Shown here in pieces: positions 1 through 8,600 of a DNA stretch of 64,000 nt (the stretch's first letter is position 1; every line of letters begins with the position of its first letter). Under the pieces are notes generated by a model. It saw only the letters and a program-made list of their open reading frames with translations, was not told the origin of the DNA and did not search any database. A program made the position numbers and the translations under genes. The DNA is from Bacillus sp. FJAT-45350 (GTDB taxonomy: Bacteria > Bacillota > Bacilli > Bacillales > NISU01). The stretch spans positions 1,744,079-1,808,078 of the forward strand of contig NZ_NISU01000001.1 of the NCBI RefSeq assembly GCF_002335805.1. Reading direction: 5' to 3'.

Positions 1-65
1 ACTACCTAAGTTATTAATGCCTGATGTGATGTTATAGATAAAAAGAATTAGAGGGGGTACGACAA

Positions 66-1229
66 ATGGACTTGAGGTTGCTTACAAGTACCGAAGAACG
101 ACTGCAAGTATTAGAAGAGAAAGTAAAAATTTTTAGCGAAAGAGCATGGAAACATGATACTGAGTGTACGTTTCCACATGAAAATATTAATGATTTACGA
201 GAGATAGGTTATCCTTCTTTAACAGTACCCAAGAGGTATGGTGGATTAGAGGTCTCTCTCCTTGAAATGGTTCAAATGCAAGAGACAATCGCAAAATATG
301 ATGGTTCAACTGCCCTTTCCATAGGGTGGCATATGGGAATTGTTAAGCATCTTAATGAACAGCAATCTTGGGATGAAGAGACATATAAAACGTTTTGCGA
401 GGACGTTATTAATAGAGGTGCGTTAATAAATAATGCCGCTTCAGAGCCAGCTACAGGTAGCCCAACAAGAGGTGGTAAACCTGAAACAGAAGCAATAGAC
501 ACGGGCCAAAAATGGATAATAACAGGGAGAAAGAATTTCACAACAACCTCCCCTGCTCTTGACTATTTTGTAGTTAGTGCATCTATAAAAGGGACAGACC
601 AAGTAGGAAACTTCCTTATCCCGAAAGAAAGCACAGGATTAACCATTGAAGAAACGTGGGATTCGATTGCTATGAGAGGCACAGGCAGTCACGAACTTGT
701 ATTAAATGATGTTGAGGTTGAAAAAGATAACTTAGTCGAATACCTCACACCAGGAAATAAGCCAGCAGCGGGATGGTTATTACATATCCCTGCTTGTTAC
801 CTAGGAATCGCAAAAGCTGCCAAACAATATGCAATCAAATTCGCAAAAAGTTATTCTCCAAACAGTATTGAAGGTACTATAGCAGACCTTCCATACGTGA
901 ATCAAAAAATTGGTGAAATGGAATTACGTGTTTTACAAAGTCAACATTTCCTATATTCAGTAGCTAACAAATGGGATACGCTTAATAATGAAGAACGACA
1001 GTTAATGAAACCTGAATTAGGTGCAGTTAAGCATACTGTTGTAAATCAAGCGCTTGAAATTGTTGATTTAGCAATGAGGGTTACTGGAGCTAGAAGTCTA
1101 TCACAAAAAAATCCTTTACAACGTTATTATCGTGATGTTCGTGCTGGGTTGCACAATCCACCAATGGATGACATGACTATTGGCCTTTTAGCAACAGATG
1201 CTATTAGAAGAATCGAGAGCACTTCTTAA
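66..1229 (+). CDS. Acyl-CoA dehydrogenase family flavoprotein (YdbM/DszC-like)
   Basis: 387 residues with the three-part acyl-CoA dehydrogenase layout: helical N-domain (about 1-120), beta domain with the flavin-contact stretch NNAASEPATGSPTRGG near 120-140 and WIITGRKNFTT near 150, and a C-terminal helical domain. The C-terminal motif RYYRDVRAGLHNPPMDD resembles the group D flavin monooxygenases (DszC type) and Bacillus YdbM more than the short-chain acyl-CoA dehydrogenases, and no clear catalytic glutamate of the classic enzymes is visible. It is a soluble FAD/FMN enzyme; the substrate is unknown. The start follows a GAGGGGG ribosome site. It is monocistronic and ends at a strong terminator. 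The family call is firm; oxidation versus oxygenation is open. Confidence 0.85.
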   Translation: MDLRLLTSTEERLQVLEEKVKIFSERAWKHDTECTFPHENINDLREIGYPSLTVPKRYGGLEVSLLEMVQMQETIAKYDGSTALSIGWHMGIVKHLNEQQSWDEETYKTFCEDVINRGALINNAASEPATGSPTRGGKPETEAIDTGQKWIITGRKNFTTTSPALDYFVVSASIKGTDQVGNFLIPKESTGLTIEETWDSIAMRGTGSHELVLNDVEVEKDNLVEYLTPGNKPAAGWLLHIPACYLGIAKAAKQYAIKFAKSYSPNSIEGTIADLPYVNQKIGEMELRVLQSQHFLYSVANKWDTLNNEERQLMKPELGAVKHTVVNQALEIVDLAMRVTGARSLSQKNPLQRYYRDVRAGLHNPPMDDMTIGLLATDAIRRIESTS

Positions 1230-1261
1230 AATCTAGAAAAACTTGAATATTATTCTATTAC

Positions 1262-1305
1262 GAGGCTGTCTCAAAAGGTAAAATCCTACCTTTTGAGACA
1301 GCCTC
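1262..1305. terminator. Perfect 19-bp stem terminator
   Basis: Arms 1262-1280 and 1287-1305 pair perfectly around a 6-nt loop and a short T run follows on the plus strand. It lies between the convergent acyl-CoA dehydrogenase-like gene and the AbrB-like gene. The arm GAGGCTGTCTCAAAAGGT closely resembles the terminator at 2511-2551. Confidence 0.85.
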
Positions 1306-1404
1306 TTTAGCTATTACTTTCAAGCCTTGAATTTCAGCTGCATCATATGGAATAAGTGAATAGAAACGGAAAAATTTTTATCCATTATAACTTCACAAGG
1401 ATGT

Positions 1405-2451
1405 TCAGATATATAAGCTCTCTTTCTTAGCTAACCATTTAATTAAAAAAGGAAGAGCAAATAATACCCCTAATACTCTCAATATTTGTAGTGTGGCAAC
1501 AACAGTTGGATCGATTCCTAATGCAGCAGCTGTTGAAGCCATTTCACCTGAACCAGCAGGAACAGTACTTAACAAACTAGTCATAAACCCGAGTGGAGTT
1601 ATTAAATAAAATATTGTAGAGAGAAACAAGCTCATACCAAAAAATAAGATGATAATTACAACACTCACTAAGCCTATCTTTTTTAATTCTATAAACGTCT
1701 TCTTGTCAAACTGAATTCCTATAATTGCACCCATTAACGATTGTGCTATTCCTGTCATAATGCTAGGTACCCCATGTGTTGGTACTATCCATTGCACTGC
1801 TATAAAGCCTAGAATTATCGAAAAAACTAATGGAGAACCTGGAAACTTAAATCTTTCTGAAAGCCACAACGTACATACCACTATGGTAGCTATAATAAAT
1901 ATAGAGCTAACAATGAAACTAATTTCAAAATTCTTTTCTGCTATAACAGGAGGCTTTTGAAAGCCATATATTCCTACAATTAATGGAATTATTAAAAGAA
2001 AAACAGTAATTCTAGTTGTATGGAAAGCTGCTACCATTCTTTGATCAGCACCATATTCTTTACTTATCGCAATAACTTCTGCAGCTCCTCCAGGTAAGCA
2101 ACAAAACATCGCAGTATTCGGATGTAAACCTGTGTATTTTTTTAGTATAATCCCGAGTAGCAAACTGCTAAACAAAGTAAGAATAAATATCATAAGAAAA
2201 GGACCAATAATATATTGAATGCTTAAGAATTGTTCGGGTACGATCATAAACCCAATAATACATCCGACAATTGAAAGTGCCAATTTAAAGGCATTAGTTG
2301 AAAATATGATGTTTTTTACACAAAAAGCCCATGCAATACCTGTAACTAAAGATCCTAAAAGCCAACCAGCTGGAATTTTTAAACTTGCAAAAATCCATCC
2401 GATAACTATTGCGGTAATTAGATAAAGAATTTTTTGCATACCCTTCATCAC
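1405..2451 (-). CDS. AbrB-family integral membrane protein
   Basis: 348 residues, almost entirely hydrophobic, with about ten membrane segments in two similar halves. This is the AbrB_dupl membrane family, sometimes called ammonia-monooxygenase-like; it is not the DNA-binding AbrB. The conserved stretches CLPGGAAEVIAIS (near 120) and STVPAGSGEMASTAAALGID (near 290) are the two pseudo-repeated signature loops. Function is unproven, probably transport of a small solute. It is the last gene of the minus-strand catabolic block and is separated from the MBL gene by a terminator, so it is probably transcribed on its own. A GGGAGTGATG ribosome site precedes the ATG. Confidence 0.8.
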   Translation of the reverse strand: MMKGMQKILYLITAIVIGWIFASLKIPAGWLLGSLVTGIAWAFCVKNIIFSTNAFKLALSIVGCIIGFMIVPEQFLSIQYIIGPFLMIFILTLFSSLLLGIILKKYTGLHPNTAMFCCLPGGAAEVIAISKEYGADQRMVAAFHTTRITVFLLIIPLIVGIYGFQKPPVIAEKNFEISFIVSSIFIIATIVVCTLWLSERFKFPGSPLVFSIILGFIAVQWIVPTHGVPSIMTGIAQSLMGAIIGIQFDKKTFIELKKIGLVSVVIIILFFGMSLFLSTIFYLITPLGFMTSLLSTVPAGSGEMASTAAALGIDPTVVATLQILRVLGVLFALPFLIKWLAKKESLYI

Positions 2452-2510
2452 TCCCTACCAACCAATGTTAAAAAGGTTAGCTTTGATTTGATACTTATTT
2501 TAAACAAACA

Positions 2511-2551
2511 AAGGTTGTCTCGAAAGGTTGAGAGTACCTTGAGACAACCTT
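2511..2551. terminator. Intergenic terminator hairpin
   Basis: Arms AAGGTTGTCTCGAAAGGT (2511-2528) and its near complement (2536-2551) form a long stem directly after the MBL-fold gene on the minus strand. It resembles the 1262-1305 terminator in sequence. Confidence 0.75.
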
Positions 2552-2570
2552 GAAGCACATTACAAACTTA

Positions 2571-3524
2571 CTAGCTCTTCACTTCTCTATTAATACTATA
2601 AATAAGACCTTGTGCATTTAACTCTAGATCTAAATTAAAACAACTTAAATCATCTACTTTAAACCCTTCTTTTGCGTATTTTTGTTTAATAAATTCTTGT
2701 AATTTATCTTTAATCACACTTATTTCTACCTCAGGAGAGTATAGTTCACGGACAAGTTTCTCAAATGCTTCAACACCTTCTTTCATTTTTTCAAAAGCAG
2801 TTGAAGCAGGTTCCGTTACACCAAAATGTCCATGGAAGATTTTCTTAGGTTGTAGTTTTTCTAGTTTTGCAATTGATGTTAATGTAGCTTGTTTATCAAA
2901 TTCCGGTGGTGACGCTATCGGTAAGATAAGTTCATGGTCAACACCTGTATATTGCGTTACATATCGAACGCCTACTGTATCTCCGGTAAAAATCCCACAA
3001 GAAACCGAATCATAGATTGAAAAGTGATGCCTTGCATGACCTGGTGTATCATAAAATGTTAACGTTCTATTACCACCGAGATGTATTGAATCGTCCTCAC
3101 CTTTAATCATAATTTTATCCTCTGGAACAGGTATAATCTCACCAAATAAGCTTTCAAACTCATCTCCATATACAACACGTGCCCCAGCTATAAGCCGACT
3201 TGGGTCTATTAAGTGTTTTCCTCCTCTTTGGTGTACGATAACCTGTGCATTTGGTAAAGACGGAAGTAATGTGCCAACACCACCCGAATGGTCAAGGTGA
3301 ATATGAGTCACAATGATATATTCTACCTCATTTGGATTAATACTCAACTTTTCAAGTCCTGCTAGAATAGTAGGTACGCTAAGTGATGTACCAGTTTCAA
3401 CTATTGCTATTTTTTCTGCTTTTATTACATAACATCCAGTTCGTCCTTCTGTACCTCCCTCCATAAGATCAATAAGACTTATGGAGTCTCCTAGATGGTG
3501 TATTATTGGTTCTTCATTTTGCAT
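2571..3524 (-). CDS. MBL-fold metallo-hydrolase
   Basis: 317-residue metallo-beta-lactamase-fold enzyme. The metal motif THIHLDHSGG (HxHxDH) lies near residue 73, a second metal histidine in TPGHARHHFS near 160, the bridging aspartate in FTGDTVG near 180, and a late HGHFG near 230. The length and the C-terminal helical extension fit thioesterase or glyoxalase-II-like hydrolases rather than lactamases. It sits about 90 bp downstream of the E3 gene of the 2-oxoacid dehydrogenase operon on the same strand, so hydrolysis of a CoA or other thioester is plausible but inferred. The start follows GAGGTGAC. Confidence 0.85.
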   Translation of the reverse strand: MQNEEPIIHHLGDSISLIDLMEGGTEGRTGCYVIKAEKIAIVETGTSLSVPTILAGLEKLSINPNEVEYIIVTHIHLDHSGGVGTLLPSLPNAQVIVHQRGGKHLIDPSRLIAGARVVYGDEFESLFGEIIPVPEDKIMIKGEDDSIHLGGNRTLTFYDTPGHARHHFSIYDSVSCGIFTGDTVGVRYVTQYTGVDHELILPIASPPEFDKQATLTSIAKLEKLQPKKIFHGHFGVTEPASTAFEKMKEGVEAFEKLVRELYSPEVEISVIKDKLQEFIKQKYAKEGFKVDDLSCFNLDLELNAQGLIYSINREVKS

Positions 3525-3616
3525 ACTGTCACCTCATATTATTTTTTTAATAAATTGCACAAGTTTAGCGATAGATTATATTAACAATCTTGTTACTTAA
3601 AGTTAACACTAACAAG

Positions 3617-5038
3617 TTACGTATTTACTATATGAATCGCATGCCCAAGAGCTGCTTCTGCTGCTTCTAACCATCCTTCCGATAATGTAGGATGGGGATG
3701 GACAGATAAAGCAATATCTTCTACTCTAGCGGCAAGTTCTAATGCTAGCACTCCCTCTCCAATTAAGTTGGAAGCATCAGCACCTACTACATGCATTCCA
3801 AGAAGAGTATGAGTATTCGCATCCACAATTACCTCTGCAAATCCACCTGATTCATTTGTCGCTAGTGCTCTACCATTTGCCTTGAAAGGAAACTTTCCTG
3901 TCTTCACTACAAAGCCTTGTTCCCTTGCCTCTTCTACAGTGAGACCAACCCCAGCAACTTGTGGTTCTGAGAAAATCACATAAGGAATAAATGATGAATC
4001 TATTGCACTAGGAAGTCCACCAATGACCTCTGCTGCTACTACGCCTTGTTTTGAAGCTTTGTGCGCTAAAGCAGGACCAGGTGTTATATCTCCAATCGCA
4101 TAAATATGAGATAGATTCGTACGACACTCTGAATCTACTGATATTAACCCTCTTTCATCCTTGTTAATACCAGCCTGTTCAAGACCTATTCCTTCCGTAT
4201 TCGGTAGTCTTCCAATGGTCACTAAAACCTTATCACTCTCAATAATTTCCTCGTTTCCTTTTGAAAAAACATGTAGATGTACTTTTCCATTGTCGATGTT
4301 TGCTTCTTCTACTTTCGTAGCTGTTTTAATTTTCATTCCTAATTTCTTAGCATTACGAGTAACTTCTTTTACCAAGTTAGGTGCAACCTGTGGCAATACA
4401 CGATCTGCCATTTCAATTATTGTTACCTTCGTTCCTAATTTAGCAAAAGCCATCCCCATTTCAATCCCAATATAGCCACCACCAATAATGGACAACGTAT
4501 CAGGAACTTCTTTTAATTCTAAAGCAGAAGTAGAGTCTAGAGTAAACTCATCATCAACCGTTAAAAATGAAGGAATAAACGGTCTAGATCCTGTCGCGAT
4601 AATAGCCTGCTCAAACTTATATGTTTCAAAGTCTCCGCCCGTTTCCACACCAATTCGGTTGTCTGAAAGGAAGTTTGCCTTACCTTTAACAACATTAACG
4701 CCATTTTTTTCACATAAATGAGCAACCCCTTGGTTTAATTGAGAGACAATTCCTCCCTTCCACTCTTGCCAAACTTCAAGAGCTACAGGCTGTACTTCTC
4801 CAGAAAAGTGAATACCCATTTTTTCAAAGTCATTAATTTTGTAGTATTGGTCAGCAGTATGAATAAGGGCTTTTGAAGGAATACATCCACGGTTAAGACA
4901 AACTCCACCCAATTTATCCTTTTCAATAAGTGTTACATTTTTCCCTAATTGACCTAGACGGATGGCTGCGGCATATCCACCAGGTCCTCCTCCTATGACA
5001 ACAACGTCTGTTTCAACTGCAACTTCTCCAACAACCAT
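3617..5038 (-). CDS. lpdA: Dihydrolipoyl dehydrogenase (E3)
   Basis: 473 residues, full length for E3. The FAD-binding GGGPGGYAAAIRLGQLG is at about 17-33, the redox-active disulfide in GGVCLNRGCIPSKA near 45-58, the NAD-binding GGGYIGIEMG near 187, and the C-terminal catalytic HPHPTLSE near 450. It reoxidises the dihydrolipoyl arm of E2 with NAD+ in the cytoplasm. It is the last gene of the E1a-E1b-E2-E3 set and starts only 1 nt beyond the E2 stop codon, with a GGAGATG ribosome site inside the E2 end. Specific to this complex or shared with others; the sequence alone does not decide. Confidence 0.95.
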   Translation of the reverse strand: MVVGEVAVETDVVVIGGGPGGYAAAIRLGQLGKNVTLIEKDKLGGVCLNRGCIPSKALIHTADQYYKINDFEKMGIHFSGEVQPVALEVWQEWKGGIVSQLNQGVAHLCEKNGVNVVKGKANFLSDNRIGVETGGDFETYKFEQAIIATGSRPFIPSFLTVDDEFTLDSTSALELKEVPDTLSIIGGGYIGIEMGMAFAKLGTKVTIIEMADRVLPQVAPNLVKEVTRNAKKLGMKIKTATKVEEANIDNGKVHLHVFSKGNEEIIESDKVLVTIGRLPNTEGIGLEQAGINKDERGLISVDSECRTNLSHIYAIGDITPGPALAHKASKQGVVAAEVIGGLPSAIDSSFIPYVIFSEPQVAGVGLTVEEAREQGFVVKTGKFPFKANGRALATNESGGFAEVIVDANTHTLLGMHVVGADASNLIGEGVLALELAARVEDIALSVHPHPTLSEGWLEAAEAALGHAIHIVNT

Positions 5039-5039
5039 T

Positions 5040-6314
5040 TTAGTTCATCTCCATGAATAATAAATTTGGATTCTCTAGTAATTCTGTGATTCGATTCGTA
5101 AATTTAACTGCTGTCACTCCATCAATAATTCGGTGATCGAAGGATAAAGACATGTTCATCATTAAGCGGATAACACCTTCCCAGTCGCGAACAACCATAC
5201 GAGGCTCCATTTTATGTAGTGCCAAAATTGCAACCTCTGGATGATTTATAATTGGGGTTGCCTGCATTCCACCAATTGGTCCTACGTTGCTAATTGTAAA
5301 TGTACTACCAGTGATTTCATTAAAAGTTAATTTACCTTCTCTTGCTTGTGTAGCTAAATGACTAATCTCACCCGCTATTTGGAAAATACTTTTCTTATCT
5401 GCATCCTTTAATACCGGTACAACAAGACCTTCTTTTGTATCTGTTGCAATTCCGATATGGTAATAATTTTTCAAGACAATTTCATTTCTTTCATCATCAA
5501 TGGATGCATTTAATGATTTAAATTCTTTTAAAGCAGTTACAATTGCTTTAATACAGAATGGTAGGAACGTTAATTTCACATTCTTTTGCTTTGCATACTC
5601 TTTAAGCTGTTCACGGATATCCTTTAAAGGCCCCATCTCCATCTCATCTACATGAGTAACATGAGGAATAAGGGTATATGATTTAGTCATGTGTTCTGCA
5701 ATTTTCTTTCGAATTCCTTTCATCGGAATTCTTTCTTCTAATTCTTGATTACCTACAGTCTTTTGACTTGCTTCATCTTGCTTTGTGTTTGATTGTTTAA
5801 TAGTTTCATTGCTACTCAATTCTTGTTCCGTTTCTACTTTAGGGCTATCAACAAACAACAGTAAATCTTGTTCAGTAATTCGGCCTACCGGACCTGTTCC
5901 AGTTACTTCTTCAAGATCAATTTGCATTTTTCTAGCCATTTGACGTACATATGGTGTCGCTAAAGCGCGAGTAGGACTGATAATAGAAGCAGTACTCTGT
6001 GGTGTTGAATTAGCAACAACCTTTTCACTATTTTTAGATTTAGCAGTAGGCTTTTCTTCTCCCACTACTTCTGTTCCTCCCTCTGCTAAGACAGTAAAGA
6101 TGGTCGTTCCAACTTCTACTACTTTTCCTTCTGGAAATAAGATTTGCTTAACTATACCTGTCACAGGGGATGAAAGTTCAGCATTTACCTTATCTGTCTG
6201 TACTTCCACCACTGGCTGATCCTGTGTAACTGAATCTCCTTCCTTCACTAACCAGCTAATTATTTCTCCTTCATGCATACCTTCCCCAACATCAGGGAGT
6301 TTAAATTCAACCAT
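5040..6314 (-). CDS. Dihydrolipoamide acyltransferase (E2)
   Basis: 424 residues starting at MVEFKLPDVGEG, chosen because GGAGGGG lies just upstream; an in-frame 15-residue extension lacks this signal. Order: one lipoyl domain with the lipoylated lysine in VQTDKVNA near 43, a Ser/Thr-rich linker, the peripheral subunit-binding domain (TPYVRQMARKMQIDLEEVTG near 125), a second charged linker, and the catalytic acyltransferase domain ending with the active-site motif SFDHRIIDG near 395. It forms the core of a 2-oxoacid dehydrogenase complex. Sequence does not separate pyruvate from branched-chain oxoacid specificity; context favours an organic-acid catabolic complex rather than the housekeeping PDH. 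Confidence 0.93.
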   Translation of the reverse strand: MVEFKLPDVGEGMHEGEIISWLVKEGDSVTQDQPVVEVQTDKVNAELSSPVTGIVKQILFPEGKVVEVGTTIFTVLAEGGTEVVGEEKPTAKSKNSEKVVANSTPQSTASIISPTRALATPYVRQMARKMQIDLEEVTGTGPVGRITEQDLLLFVDSPKVETEQELSSNETIKQSNTKQDEASQKTVGNQELEERIPMKGIRKKIAEHMTKSYTLIPHVTHVDEMEMGPLKDIREQLKEYAKQKNVKLTFLPFCIKAIVTALKEFKSLNASIDDERNEIVLKNYYHIGIATDTKEGLVVPVLKDADKKSIFQIAGEISHLATQAREGKLTFNEITGSTFTISNVGPIGGMQATPIINHPEVAILALHKMEPRMVVRDWEGVIRLMMNMSLSFDHRIIDGVTAVKFTNRITELLENPNLLFMEMN

Positions 6315-6333
6315 ACTTTCCCCTCCATTTCCT

Positions 6334-7320
6334 TCAATTAAATAGTACTGTTTCTTCAATTCCTTTTTTTACTCTCTCTATTGTTGGTAGATAATCATCT
6401 TCTAATGTGAACGATGGTACTGGTACATCGTAGCCTGCGATTCGTTTGATTGGTGCTTTTAGATAAATTAAAGCTTCTTCATTAATCATCGAGATAATTT
6501 CGCCACCTAGACCTGCTGTTTTGTGCGCTTCATGAACCACGACTGCTCTCCCAGTTTTCTTAACAGACTCTACTATTGTGTCTTTATCTAATGGATATAA
6601 AGAACGTAAGTCGATTACTTCACAATTCCATCCTTTTTCAGACTCAATCTTCTTGGCTGCATTTATGGCTTCCTTCATCATAGAACCCCATGCAAAAATC
6701 GTTAAATCGCTACCTTCTTTTACTACTTTTGCTTTACCAATCGGAACTCGGTACAACTCTTCAGGCACTTCCTCTTTAGTCGCACGATACAACCTAGTCG
6801 GTTCTAAGAAAATGACTGGATCTGGGTCTTCAATCGCTGAAATTAATAATCCTTTTGCATCAAATGCATTACTTGGTGCAACTACTTTTAATCCAGGAGT
6901 ATGAGCAAAAAAGCTCTCTACACTTTCAGAATGTAACTCAGGCCCTCTAATACCTGCTCCATATGGAGTACGAACGACTAATGGTACAGTAAACTGACCT
7001 TGAGAACGGTATCTCATCCGAGCCGCATGAGATACAAGCTGTTCGAACCCTGGATAAAGAAATGCAAGAAATTGAATTTCTACAACTGGGAGTTTACCAT
7101 TGAGAGCTAAACCGATAGAAGAACCGATAATTCCAGACTCTGCTAATGGTGTATCCACTACACGTGTTTCTCCGTGTTTTTGAACCAACCCTTCCGTTGC
7201 TCTAAATACACCACCATTTACTCCGATATCTTCTCCTAAAAGCATGACGCGTTGATCTTCTGTTAGCTTTTGATCAAGTGCTTCCGTAATTGCTTGAATC
7301 ATCGTCATTTTTCTGGTCAT
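6334..7320 (-). CDS. 2-oxoacid dehydrogenase E1 component, beta subunit
   Basis: 328 residues, full length. The transketolase-type pyrimidine-binding domain occupies the N-terminal half (LGEDIGVNGGVF, TPLAESGIIGSSIGLALNG), followed by the C-terminal transketolase domain (VVHEAHKTAGLGGEI near 260). With E1 alpha it decarboxylates a 2-oxoacid on thiamine diphosphate and acylates the lipoyl arm of E2. It lies 3 nt downstream of E1 alpha, and its stop is followed after 19 nt by the E2 start, so the genes are cotranscribed. MTRKM is taken as the start; the second methionine four codons later is possible. Confidence 0.93.
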   Translation of the reverse strand: MTRKMTMIQAITEALDQKLTEDQRVMLLGEDIGVNGGVFRATEGLVQKHGETRVVDTPLAESGIIGSSIGLALNGKLPVVEIQFLAFLYPGFEQLVSHAARMRYRSQGQFTVPLVVRTPYGAGIRGPELHSESVESFFAHTPGLKVVAPSNAFDAKGLLISAIEDPDPVIFLEPTRLYRATKEEVPEELYRVPIGKAKVVKEGSDLTIFAWGSMMKEAINAAKKIESEKGWNCEVIDLRSLYPLDKDTIVESVKKTGRAVVVHEAHKTAGLGGEIISMINEEALIYLKAPIKRIAGYDVPVPSFTLEDDYLPTIERVKKGIEETVLFN

Positions 7321-7323
7321 AAC

Positions 7324-8430
7324 CTATTTCACATCCTTTGAGAAGAATTTTTGGAATTCCTCTTTCTGTTCTTGAATATGCCATGGAGTTTCTGCATACA
7401 CGTGGTCAAACATTCGAACTGATTGAGCTTTTGGATAGTTCTCAGCTAGCTTTAAATTTTCATCAATTTGATTATTAACTTCTTTTATTAACAACTCCTC
7501 TTGTTCCTCATTCCATAGACCTTTTTTTGTTATAAATTTTTCAAGTCTTGTTAGTGGATCTCTATTTTTACGCCATTCTGCCGATAACCTTTCTTGGTCA
7601 CGGTATTTTTTCGGCTCATCTGCTGTCGTATGTGCACCGTAGCGGAATGTCATTGATTCAATTAACGTCGGACCTTCTCCTCTATTAGCTCTTTCAGTTG
7701 CTTCCTTAACAGCCAAATATACGGCAAAGATATCATTCCCATCCACACGTATTCCTTTAATATCATACGCTAATGCTCTCTGGGCAATCGTTTCTGAAGC
7801 AGACTGCTTTTCGAAAGGTACGCTAATGGCAAACCCATTATTTTGACAGAAGAATATCGTTGGTGTTTTAAGAACACCAGCAAAATTTAATGCTTCGTGA
7901 AAATCTCCTTCTGAGGTTGCCCCATCACCGAAATAAGCAATACTTACACTTTTCTCTTCATCAAGCTTACTTGCCCACGCCGTACCCACTGCATGAAGCA
8001 TTTGAGTAGCAATTGGTACAGATGCAGGAACAATTTTCTTTCCTTCTGGACAAGCGCTACCATCAATATGACCCATCCAATAAAGGAATGTACGATACAT
8101 ATCTTGACCATGTATCATAGTAGCAGCATGATCACGATAAGTAGGAAACATCCAGTCTTGAGCAGATAGCGCCATAGCACTTCCAACTTGAGAAGCCTCT
8201 TGACCTTCAAACATAGCGTAGGTACCCATTCTTCCTTGTCTTTGAAGATTTACACATTTTCTATCAAATGTTCTGACAGTTAACATATTTTCATACATCT
8301 TTACCATTAACGTTTCATCAATTTTTCCACTTACCGAACCGTTCAGTTCCCCTTCTGGAGTTAATACTTGAAATAAATCATATTTATTTTCTAGCTCATT
8401 AATCATTTGCTTACGTGTTAAATTAGTCAT
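7324..8430 (-). CDS. 2-oxoacid dehydrogenase E1 component, alpha subunit
   Basis: 368 residues. The thiamine diphosphate motif runs from GDGATSEGDFHEALNFAG to QNN near residues 170-200, and the active-site loop RYGAHTTADEPKKYR near 270 carries the conserved phosphorylation-loop region. It resembles Bacillus PdhA in overall layout (FQVL near 20, QGRMGTYAMFEGQEASQ near 65). First gene of the E1a-E1b-E2-E3 operon. The promoter region holds a perfect CodY box and a TGTATAC palindrome about 85-115 bp upstream, which suggests repression in nutrient-rich conditions and induction through the GntR protein encoded at 15561-16250. Starts after GGGAGAGG. Confidence 0.92.
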   Translation of the reverse strand: MTNLTRKQMINELENKYDLFQVLTPEGELNGSVSGKIDETLMVKMYENMLTVRTFDRKCVNLQRQGRMGTYAMFEGQEASQVGSAMALSAQDWMFPTYRDHAATMIHGQDMYRTFLYWMGHIDGSACPEGKKIVPASVPIATQMLHAVGTAWASKLDEEKSVSIAYFGDGATSEGDFHEALNFAGVLKTPTIFFCQNNGFAISVPFEKQSASETIAQRALAYDIKGIRVDGNDIFAVYLAVKEATERANRGEGPTLIESMTFRYGAHTTADEPKKYRDQERLSAEWRKNRDPLTRLEKFITKKGLWNEEQEELLIKEVNNQIDENLKLAENYPKAQSVRMFDHVYAETPWHIQEQKEEFQKFFSKDVK

Positions 8431-8514
8431 TTAAGCCTCTCCCTTCTACTCTACAATTTTTCTTATTCATTGAACGACCACACCTTTCATTAAAGTCTAG
8501 CAATTTCTATTATT

Positions 8515-8529
8515 AATTTTCAGAAAATT
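8515..8529. promoter_or_regulatory. Perfect CodY box upstream of the 2-oxoacid dehydrogenase operon
   Basis: AATTTTCAGAAAATT matches the CodY consensus AATTTTCWGAAAATT at 15 of 15 positions. It lies 85-99 bp upstream of the E1 alpha start. CodY is a GTP- and branched-chain-amino-acid-sensing repressor in Bacillaceae; control here is inferred from the site alone. Confidence 0.8.
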
Positions 8530-8534
8530 CATTT

Positions 8535-8546
8535 AATGTATACAAT
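8535..8546. promoter_or_regulatory. Candidate GntR operator (TGTATAC palindrome)
   Basis: AATGTATACAAT begins six bases after the CodY box. The same arrangement recurs at 14530-14561 and 16471-16502. FCD-type GntR regulators commonly bind such TGTATACA palindromes, so the GntR protein at 15561-16250 is the likely binder. Confidence 0.6.
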
Positions 8547-8561
8547 CTAGTTTATAAATTT

Positions 8562-8600
8562 ATAATCTAGTCAATTCCATTAGTATATTGACTAGATTAT
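8562..8600. terminator. Perfect 14-bp inverted repeat at the end of the CitMHS gene
   Basis: ATAATCTAGTCAAT (8562-8575) pairs exactly with 8587-8600 around an 11-nt loop and overlaps the stop codon of the transporter gene. Probably its terminator, though the trailing T run on the minus strand is weak; an operator role is possible. Confidence 0.55.

Noticed and set aside
1405-2451. AbrB-type DNA-binding transition-state regulator
   Set aside because: The protein is a multi-spanning membrane protein of the unrelated AbrB_dupl family.
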